Assembly (NCBI GenBank): GCA_029547025.1
Contig: JAKPQA010000051.1
Coordinates: 1-64,000 of the forward strand
Source: Armatimonadota bacterium
GTDB lineage: Bacteria; Armatimonadota; Zipacnadia; UBA1398; JAKPQA01
DNA length: 64,000 nt
Reading direction: 5' to 3'
Position 1 is the first letter of the stretch; each line of letters starts with the position of its first letter. Shown piece after piece: positions 62,866 to 64,000 of this stretch. The notes under the pieces were generated by a model that saw only the letters and a list, made by a program, of their open reading frames with translations, did no database searches and was not told where the DNA came from. The translations under genes were made by a program, and so were the position numbers.

Positions 62866-64000
62866 CTACTTCGCCGGCGCCTCGGCGGGCTTCATCAGCG
62901 CCGCGACCTCGTCGGCCGTGAGGGTCTCGATCACCTTCGCCGGCGCGGTCGCCACCTGGCCCTCGGCCACCGGGGGCGCCGCATTGAGTTGCGCGGCATC
63001 CTCCTCGGTCACCGTCTGGATCACCTTCCCCGACGGCAGGACGATGACGACCCGCTCGCCCAGCGCCAGGCACTGGGCGACCCAGTCCGTAGCGGCCAGC
63101 GCGAAGTAGGCGTCGCTAAGACACCGCACCAGCGTGATCTCCGCGCCCTCCTGCAGCGCGGAATCCACCCACAGGCCGTCGATGTAGTAGAAGGTTCGGC
63201 CGCCTGCACGCTGGGACGCGGTGGCGCCCCCTTCCACCTCAACCTGCTTGGCCTTTCCCAGGGCCTGCGCGAGTTCGACGGCCGCCCGGCCGGTCTGCTG
63301 CCTGGCGGCGGTTCCGTAGTGTAGGCTGAAAGCTGGCTCAGGCTCAGCCAAGCGGTCGGCCACGATGTCCGTCTCACCGAACCGGAGCCCCTCGGCTCCG
63401 CCCACGTCGCCAGCCGCCGGTCCCGCAGGACCGCTTGCGCCCCGGTCGCCTTTGGGACCGGCAGGGCCCGCGGGCCCCGGGATCGGCGGCACGCCCATGC
63501 CGCCGCCCATCATGCCGCCAAAGCCGCCACCGCCCATTCCAGGCATGCCACCCGGGCCCATCATGGGGCCACCCATCATTGCGCCCGCTGCGGTGCGGTC
63601 GCGATCCATCCAAGTCACGGCGGGGGGCGAAGCCCCGGTGCTGGCCGGGCTCGGTGCCACGCCCCACGCCGTGTTGTTCCGGTACCGCGCCCTCTCGGCC
63701 TCATCGAGCACGAGATAGGAGGTATACGGGGTCACCAGACCCCATTCCTTGCCCAGGGCGATGACCTCGTCCTTCAGCTCCTGCGTCTCGCCATGGAGCC
63801 GGATCTCGTCCAGCAAATGCCCGACGCGGCGCGTGGCCCACAGGCGTGGTACGAAGTCGTTGGCCTCCTCGATCTCGGCGAACCGCGCGTCATACGCGTA
63901 CTCCTGCTGCTTCCCGCCCACGTCGCCCCGCAGTTTCACGGCAACCTCTCCGGCACCGCGGTAGCGCCCGAACACGGTGAGCTGCGAGCCCTTGAACAGG
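62866..64000 (-). CDS. C-terminal part of a VIT/VWA domain protein with collagen-like segment (N-terminus cut by window)
   Basis: The frame is open past the right edge of the window; about 378 residues are visible. They begin FKGSQLTVFGRYRGAG and continue with FVPRLWATRRVGHLLDEIRLHG, then WGLVTPYTSYLVLDE: this is the conserved C-terminal end of VIT-plus-VWA (inter-alpha-trypsin inhibitor-like) proteins. A Gly/Met-rich stretch (GAMMGGPMMGPGGMPGM) and a short collagen-like run (GPAGPAGPKGDRGASGPAG) follow, then an alpha/beta C-terminal segment. It ends near the terminator hairpin. Surface adhesion or protein interaction is the usual expectation. The in-frame GTG at 63975 is not the real start. 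Confidence 0.8.
   Translation of the reverse strand, partial: LFKGSQLTVFGRYRGAGEVAVKLRGDVGGKQQEYAYDARFAEIEEANDFVPRLWATRRVGHLLDEIRLHGETQELKDEVIALGKEWGLVTPYTSYLVLDEAERARYRNNTAWGVAPSPASTGASPPAVTWMDRDRTAAGAMMGGPMMGPGGMPGMGGGGFGGMMGGGMGVPPIPGPAGPAGPKGDRGASGPAGPAAGDVGGAEGLRFGETDIVADRLAEPEPAFSLHYGTAARQQTGRAAVELAQALGKAKQVEVEGGATASQRAGGRTFYYIDGLWVDSALQEGAEITLVRCLSDAYFALAATDWVAQCLALGERVVIVLPSGKVIQTVTEEDAAQLNAAPPVAEGQVATAPAKVIETLTADEVAALMKPAEAPAK

Overview
The window is a high-GC bacterial chromosome segment with 46 recognisable protein genes and one gene remnant. I see no rRNA, tRNA, CRISPR array, transposase or phage gene. The gene content suggests a free-living polysaccharide degrader of the kind common among Planctomycetota, Armatimonadota, Hydrogenedentota and related uncultured phyla. 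Pointers are large secreted glycosidases (GH172, GH50-like, GH116), a SASA-type sialate O-acetylesterase, five Gfo/Idh/MocA oxidoreductases, four TIM-barrel sugar isomerases, an MttB-family methyltransferase and a UroD-family protein. Eukaryote-like signalling parts also occur: Ser/Thr kinase, PASTA, RING-WD40, PEGA and SUMF1 domains. No phylogenetic marker gene lies here, so the phylum is inference.

Layout. 1-3 kb (minus): a secreted protein cut by the window edge, a TIM-barrel isomerase and a PhoPQ-related alpha/beta hydrolase. 3-11 kb (plus): GH172 enzyme, a translationally coupled transglutaminase, an acyl esterase, then a divergent Ser/Thr kinase next to a PASTA-bearing pseudokinase. 11-15 kb: two divergent Gfo/Idh/MocA genes and a second transglutaminase. 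15-24 kb (minus): a probable four-gene unit with a 1302-residue secreted protein, malate dehydrogenase, GH50-like agarase and FAD oxidoreductase. 24-31.7 kb: sialate esterase, a beta-propeller protein, an isomerase/oxidoreductase/isomerase operon and a GH5-like secreted enzyme whose tail overlaps that operon antisense. 31.7-40.3 kb (minus): an envelope and signalling cluster of CsgG-like, FlgT/LPP20-like, PEGA-SUMF1, RING-WD40, FmdB and one unknown protein.

40-51 kb: a Tat-exported GH116 enzyme with an inserted beta-sandwich, a zinc-ribbon membrane protein, an operon of two small proteins (the second Cys-rich) with an MttB-family methyltransferase, a convergent isomerase and two more Gfo/Idh/MocA genes. 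51-56.5 kb (minus): a secreted metzincin protease with two tandem paralogous secreted proteins, coupled by 4-nt overlaps. A third paralog survives only as a signal-peptide remnant that ends where an intergenic repeat begins. 57-64 kb: a beta-rich protein and UroD-family protein, then on the minus strand a FetAB-type ABC transporter, a GT2 glycosyltransferase, an MFS sugar permease and the C-terminal part of a VIT/VWA protein with a collagen-like segment.

Together the genes suggest extracellular cleavage of complex glycans, uptake (only one sugar-type permease is visible), and intracellular redox and isomerase processing of unusual sugars, next to surface-exposed signalling and proteolysis modules. 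The most system-like groups are the 31.7-38.8 kb CsgG/PEGA/RING cluster, the kinase plus PASTA-pseudokinase pair, the metzincin cassette, and the two-small-protein plus MttB operon. Two short dispersed repeat families occupy several intergenic regions and coincide with the one clear pseudogene.
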